This document shows, piece after piece, positions 59,881 through 64,000 of a stretch of DNA of 64,000 nt (within the stretch, counting starts at the first letter, position 1; every line of letters starts with the position of its first letter). The translations under genes and the position numbers were made by a program. Source of the DNA: SZUA-592 sp041556555 (GTDB lineage: Bacteria > Pseudomonadota > Gammaproteobacteria > Eutrophobiales > Eutrophobiaceae); contig JBFFIE010000006.1 in NCBI GenBank assembly GCA_041556555.1, forward strand, positions 15,292 to 79,291, given 5' to 3'. The notes under the pieces are model-generated. The model made no database searches. It was not told the origin of the DNA and was given only the letters and a program-made list of their open reading frames with translations.

Positions 59881-62349
59881 CTAGAAAAGATCCTGAATGG
59901 CGGGCCCTTCCGTTGCCTGGTTGATGTCAGTTGGCCCGGTGCTGGATACTTCCTGTGGTACATTTCCGGAACGGAAGACCTCAAAGATAGCATCGGTACT
60001 TTCAGGTGAGGCAAGCTTGCCAGTCACAGGGTCAATGCGGGCAAAGACCAGGCCCGGAGGTCTTTCCATTTGTTTCTCCGTCAAACCTTTTAACGCAGTT
60101 GCCATGTAATCAATCCAGATTGGAAGTGCAGCCCTTGCGCCTGTCTCTGCATTTCCCAGAGGCTGAAACTTGTCAAAACCAATCCAGGTAACGGTAACGA
60201 CATCTGAATTAAACCCCGAGAACCAGGCATCACGCTGGTCATTGGTTGTTCCCGTCTTGCCCGACAGGTCCTTTCGACCCAGCACCAATGCTCTGCGGCC
60301 GGTACCATGCTGAATAACATCCCGAGTCATTGAATTCATGATCCAGACGTTCTCGGGTTCAAGTACGCGTTTTGCATATCTGGGCTCAACTGGTTCTTCC
60401 TGTTCCAGATCTGTTTCTGAATCCTCTTCCAGCTGTTCTGGATTGGTTTCTGGATCTTCTTCCGGTGTTGTTTCACTAACTTCGTGCATGGAATCAAGAG
60501 ATAGCGGATCCGGACAGTCCGGGCAAGTAATGGCTGGATTTGCTTCATAGAGGATTTCACCGTCCTGAGAGACGATATTCTGAATGAAATATGGCTCGAT
60601 CAGATAGCCACCATTGGCAAATACTGCATAGCCCCTAGCCAGTTGCCAGGGTGTTACGGCGCCGCTACCCAGAGCCAGCGAGAGATTTGCCGGAAGTCGG
60701 CTGGTGTCAAACCCGAATCGCGATAAGTAATCCAGAGCAAATGATATTCCGATTTCATTCAATAGACGGATTGATACCAGATTTCTTGAGTGAGTCAGTG
60801 CTACTCTCAAGCGGGTGGGGCCATAGGTTTTCTGACTGTAGTTCTCCGGTCGCCAGGTTTCATCAAGCTCCCTGTCTTCAAAAACAACGGGAGCATCATT
60901 GATTATTGTTGCTGCTGTCATACCGGAATCTATGGCAGCGGAATATATAAATGGTTTGAACCCGGAGCCTGGCTGCCGATAGGCTTGAGTAACGCGGTTA
61001 AATTTACTCCTGAGAAAATCAAAACCCCCGACCAGGGCAATGGTGGCACCGTCCCCTGGGTTGAATGAAACCAGGCAGGACTCGACATCAGGGAGCTGGC
61101 TTAATATCCATTGACCGTCATCAGTTTCCGTCAGACGAACAACATCACCGACGTTGAGGATGTCACCGGGTTTTTTTGGCTCAGGGCCGGCAATGTTCTC
61201 CGAGACATACTTTCTGGCCCAGGTCATCCTGGACATGGGAACTTCGACTTTACCGATGTTGAGAACATAGGCAGTGGCATTCTCATTACTGATGTCAATA
61301 ACTAGAGCCGGGTAGAGCTCACCAAGTATCGGAAAGCTTGCAAGTAATTCTCCCCAGCCAGATTCATCGATATCTTCATCAAGATCAAAATGATGTTCAG
61401 CTCCCCGGTAGCCATGCCGTTGATCATAAGCGAGTATGCCCTTACGGAGTGCTGCATTGGCTGCTCTCTGGTTTCCATCGCGTATGGTTGTGGTGACATG
61501 GAGACCGGATGTGTAGGCCTCTTCACCATATTCATCCACAAGATATTGTCTGACCATTTCTGCAATATAGGGCGCTTCCAGCTGAACCAGTGAACTGTGC
61601 AAGGCTGCAGTTACCGGTATGTTAACCGCATCTTTATATTCTTCCTCGGTAATAAATTCTTCGTTAAGCATTCTTTGTAGAACATAATTTCTCCGGGTCG
61701 TTGCCCGACCCAGGTTGCTGACAGGATTGGTTGTAGAGGGTGCCTTGGGTAAACCGGCCAACATGGCAAACTGGGGAAGGGAAAGTTCATGTATCTGCAA
61801 GCCATAGTAAACCTGTGCTGCTGCACCAACGCCATAGGCCCTTTGACCGAGATAGATTTTATTCAGGTAGAGAGTCAGGATTTCATCCTTGCTGAGTTCT
61901 TTTTCAATTTTCAGGGCAAGGAATATTTCGTTTAACTTTCTCAGGTAGGTTTTTTCCCTGCTGAGGAAAAAATTTCTGGCGACCTGCATGGTTATTGTGC
62001 TACCTCCCTGGGTTTTTTCACCGGTTTTAACCAATTGAATGGCAGCCCTGAGAATACCTTGCCAATCCACTCCCGGATGCACATAAAAACGATCATCTTC
62101 TGCAGCCAAAATTGCCTGAATCATCTGTTCGGGTATCTCTTCCCGGGTGATTGGAATGCGACGTTGTTCACCAAATTCGGCGATCAATGATTGGTCCGCG
62201 CTATAAACTCTAAGGGGTACCTGCATCCTGACATCTTTCAATGTCTCGATATCAGGTAATTGCGGCACGATGAACAGAGCCAGTGCAACAACGAGAATAA
62301 TCCCGGATAACAGTGAAACTAGTAGGAAATAAAAGCTAAAACGCAACAT
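59881..62349 (-). CDS. mrcA: Penicillin-binding protein 1A
   Basis: Bifunctional cell-wall synthase. The 822 residues begin with a membrane anchor (FYFLLVSLLSGIILVVALALF). The glycosyltransferase domain shows AAEDDRFYVHPGVDW and QGGSTITMQVARNFFL. The transpeptidase has the catalytic Ser in SGFKPFIY, the SRN triad in THSRNLVSI and SGKTGTTNDQRDAWF. An acidic, repeat-like insertion (EEDPETNPEQ, EEDSETDLEQEEP) lies in the transpeptidase domain before the KTG motif, around 60390-60480. It is divergent from pilM, as in many gammaproteobacteria. Confidence 0.95.
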   Translation of the reverse strand: MLRFSFYFLLVSLLSGIILVVALALFIVPQLPDIETLKDVRMQVPLRVYSADQSLIAEFGEQRRIPITREEIPEQMIQAILAAEDDRFYVHPGVDWQGILRAAIQLVKTGEKTQGGSTITMQVARNFFLSREKTYLRKLNEIFLALKIEKELSKDEILTLYLNKIYLGQRAYGVGAAAQVYYGLQIHELSLPQFAMLAGLPKAPSTTNPVSNLGRATTRRNYVLQRMLNEEFITEEEYKDAVNIPVTAALHSSLVQLEAPYIAEMVRQYLVDEYGEEAYTSGLHVTTTIRDGNQRAANAALRKGILAYDQRHGYRGAEHHFDLDEDIDESGWGELLASFPILGELYPALVIDISNENATAYVLNIGKVEVPMSRMTWARKYVSENIAGPEPKKPGDILNVGDVVRLTETDDGQWILSQLPDVESCLVSFNPGDGATIALVGGFDFLRSKFNRVTQAYRQPGSGFKPFIYSAAIDSGMTAATIINDAPVVFEDRELDETWRPENYSQKTYGPTRLRVALTHSRNLVSIRLLNEIGISFALDYLSRFGFDTSRLPANLSLALGSGAVTPWQLARGYAVFANGGYLIEPYFIQNIVSQDGEILYEANPAITCPDCPDPLSLDSMHEVSETTPEEDPETNPEQLEEDSETDLEQEEPVEPRYAKRVLEPENVWIMNSMTRDVIQHGTGRRALVLGRKDLSGKTGTTNDQRDAWFSGFNSDVVTVTWIGFDKFQPLGNAETGARAALPIWIDYMATALKGLTEKQMERPPGLVFARIDPVTGKLASPESTDAIFEVFRSGNVPQEVSSTGPTDINQATEGPAIQDLF

Positions 62350-62538
62350 ATTGTGTTTTTGAGTCCTTACCTGTGCCAGATATACTGTTTATCAAAAAGA
62401 ATTAAGTTTTTTATGTAATTGTATGAAGTTATTGAAAAAACTATTTGTTTTTTAAAATTCACTTGGCTATAGTTGGCACAGTGTTAATGTTTTTATACAC
62501 GAAAGGCATATAACCCACGACGCTAAAAGGAAAAAATA
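62350..62538. promoter_or_regulatory. Divergent mrcA/pilM promoter region
   Basis: An AT-rich stretch of 189 bases must hold the promoters of both mrcA and the pilMN operon. No consensus pair stands out. TTGGCACAG near 62480 recalls a -24 element, but no GC lies at the required distance. A purine-rich ribosome site (AAAAGGAAAA) precedes the GTG start of pilM. Confidence 0.5.
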
Positions 62539-63600
62539 GTGCTATCGTTGTTCGGAAAAAAATCTACACCAGTCCTGGGGATTGATATCAGTGCAACTGC
62601 TATCAAGTTGCTTGAGCTGGGCGGTAGTCCCGGCAAGTATCGCGTCGAAAGTTACTCGGTAGAACCATTACCACCTAATTCAGTTGTAGACAAGAATATA
62701 TCTGATGAGCATGCCGTTGGCGAGGCCATTGGCAAGGCAGTGAAAAAATCCGGCACAAAACTGCGAGAAGCAGCCGTTGCCGTGGCCGGTTCTGCAGTCA
62801 TCACCAAGATTATCAGCATGCCAGCGAATATCTCTGAGCGGGATATGGAAACCCAGATCAACCTGGAAGCAGACCAATATATCCCGTTCCCCCTTGAAGA
62901 AGTCAACATAGACTTTGAAATTATCGGACCTTCCGCACAATCAGACGACCAGGTGGATATTCTGCTAGCAGCATCAAGAAGTGAAAATATCGACCTCAGG
63001 GTCGCTTCATTGAATGTTGGTGGTCTCAAAGCAAGGGTTGTAGATGTCGAGGCCTTTGCCCTGGAGAACGCCATTGGTCTACTGGCGCACCACCTCGGTG
63101 TCGGAGAGGGGTCCACAATCGCTATTGCCGATGTCGGATCCGCCATTACTACCTACAGTGTACTGGAAGATTTCAAGATTATTTATTCCAGGGAACAGAA
63201 TTTTGGAGGGGCTCAGCTGACAGAGGAAATACAGAGGCGTTATGGCTTGTCATATGAAGAAGCCGGTTTAGCCAAGAAACAGGGTGGATTACCTGAAAAC
63301 TATGAGCCTGAGGTACTGGATCCCTTCAAACAGTCAATGGCACAACAAATCAGTCGTGCGCAACAATTCTTCTTTTCATCCAGCCAGATTGCAACGGTCG
63401 ATCATCTGATTCTTGCGGGTGGTTGTTCTTCCATACCTGGTATTTCCGAAGTGGTGGAAACTGCTGTAGGTGTGCCAACTACTGTTGCCAATCCATTTGA
63501 GAATATGTCCATATCTTCCAGGGTGCCAACCCAGGCGTTACATAAGGATTCACCTGCACTGATGGTTGCATGTGGTCTGGCACTAAGGAGTTTTGACTGA
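62539..63600 (+). CDS. pilM: Type IV pilus assembly ATPase-like protein PilM
   Basis: Actin-like cytoplasmic protein of the type IV pilus alignment complex. The GTG start at 62539 gives 353 residues, normal for PilM. VLGIDISATAIKLLEL is the phosphate-1 region, QINLEADQYIPFPLEEVNIDFEI is the family core, and IADVGSAITTYSVL and LILAGGCSSIPG complete the nucleotide-binding site. Its stop TGA overlaps the pilN start by one base. It begins the canonical pilMNOPQ operon, separate from the MSHA-like locus. Confidence 0.96.
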   Translation: MLSLFGKKSTPVLGIDISATAIKLLELGGSPGKYRVESYSVEPLPPNSVVDKNISDEHAVGEAIGKAVKKSGTKLREAAVAVAGSAVITKIISMPANISERDMETQINLEADQYIPFPLEEVNIDFEIIGPSAQSDDQVDILLAASRSENIDLRVASLNVGGLKARVVDVEAFALENAIGLLAHHLGVGEGSTIAIADVGSAITTYSVLEDFKIIYSREQNFGGAQLTEEIQRRYGLSYEEAGLAKKQGGLPENYEPEVLDPFKQSMAQQISRAQQFFFSSSQIATVDHLILAGGCSSIPGISEVVETAVGVPTTVANPFENMSISSRVPTQALHKDSPALMVACGLALRSFD

Positions 63601-64000
63601 TGGCGAAGATTAATTTGTTACCCTGGCGTGATGAGAGACGCAAGGAACAGCAAACGGAGTTTTTAATTATCCTGGGGCTCTGTGCAGTTGTTGGGGTGAT
63701 GTTATGGGGCGCAATCCATTTCTATCACAATCTATTAATTTCGTTTCAGGAGAACCGTAATCAATACATCAGTCGCCAAATAGAAAATCTGGATAAAAAA
63801 ATTGAAGAGATCAGAAGACTCGAGAAAGAGAAAGCCAGGTTATTGGCCAGGATGCGTGCCATTGAATTGTTACAAGGTAATCGGCCATTAATTGTGCGCC
63901 TGTTTGATGAACTGGTTCGCAGTCTACCCGAAGGTGTGAGTGTTAATAATGTCACCCAGAAAGACACGAAGATAACAATTGAAGGTGTTGCACAGTCAAA
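63600..64000 (+). CDS. pilN: Type IV pilus protein PilN (3' end beyond window)
   Basis: The ATG shares its A with the pilM stop (TGATG). MAKINLLPWRDERRKEQQTE is the conserved cytoplasmic segment that binds PilM. A membrane span (FLIILGLCAVVGVMLWGAI), a coiled coil (ENLDKKIEEIRRLEKEKARL) and the first strands of the periplasmic ferredoxin-like domain (LPEGVSVNNV) follow. About 133 residues are visible and the rest lies beyond the right edge. Confidence 0.95.
   Translation, partial: MAKINLLPWRDERRKEQQTEFLIILGLCAVVGVMLWGAIHFYHNLLISFQENRNQYISRQIENLDKKIEEIRRLEKEKARLLARMRAIELLQGNRPLIVRLFDELVRSLPEGVSVNNVTQKDTKITIEGVAQS

Noticed and set aside
62470..62500. Sigma-54 promoter before pilM (TTGGCTATAGTTGGCAC)
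   Set aside because: The GG to GC distance is nine, not ten, and no other -12 element fits. It was not called.
1..64000. Insertion sequences, prophage, CRISPR, toxin-antitoxin or rRNA genes
   Set aside because: None of the corresponding proteins, direct-repeat arrays or RNA signatures were seen on either strand.

Overview
The window looks like a chromosomal segment of a free-living gammaproteobacterium, probably a Chromatiales-like or related lineage. This rests on the order and type of housekeeping genes: priA, argS and a SPOR protein; mrcA divergent from pilMN; thiS-thiG-trmB; algZ/algR divergent from argH; mutY-yggX; Rsd/AlgQ and HspQ. An S-adenosylhomocysteine riboswitch precedes ahcY, and the glutamate-cysteine ligase is of the Acidithiobacillus type. 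No phage, insertion sequence, integrase or CRISPR array was seen. Nearly all the DNA is coding, and base composition looks even throughout.

Layout. 1-2.0 kb: end-truncated transketolase and a redoxin, both on the minus strand. 2.1-5.8 kb: methyl-cycle genes metK, then a sigma-70-like promoter, SAH riboswitch, ahcY and metF. 5.8-25.1 kb: a large MSHA-like type IV pilus locus. It begins with a PrsR-like sigma-54 response regulator and continues with mshM, L, N, E and G, a GspL-like PilM/PilN-type fusion, a PilO-like and a PilP-like protein, a GspK-like minor pilin and a second minor prepilin. A PrsK-like multi-membrane histidine kinase lies on the opposite strand. An ABC permease, a membrane-anchored helical protein, a prepilin with its own sigma-54 promoter and upstream palindromes, and an ABC ATPase complete the region. 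25-29.8 kb: a YpsA/molybdenum-carrier-like protein, a Na+/H+ antiporter, a DUF4124-like protein, a membrane Ser/Thr kinase, Rsd and HspQ.

29.8-41.3 kb: bioA, rsmE, gshA, algR/algZ (convergent with gshA), argH, asmA, a small exported protein, mutY, yggX and tRNA-Phe. 41.3-51.4 kb: two small membrane or exported proteins, an SH3 plus M48 protease pair, an unusual cytochrome c fused to a probable beta-barrel behind a perfect FNR-type box, two metallo-beta-lactamase-fold enzymes, cysQ, an HAD nucleotidase, trmB, thiG, thiS and a degenerate response-regulator receiver. 51.6-64 kb: tRNA-Gly, two translationally coupled LssY-like paralogues, a SPOR protein, argS, an exported rhodanese, priA, mrcA, pilM and the start of pilN.

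The most interesting unit is the 5.8-25 kb locus. Its regulator, kinase and sigma-54 promoter suggest a closed circuit in which a PrsK/PrsR-like pair switches on an MSHA-like pilin. The extension ATPase carries a predicted c-di-GMP-binding MshEN domain, and an ABC transporter is interleaved with the pilin gene. Prepilin peptidase and a retraction ATPase are absent here and must be shared from elsewhere. The classical pilMN genes at the right edge show that a second type IV pilus system exists.
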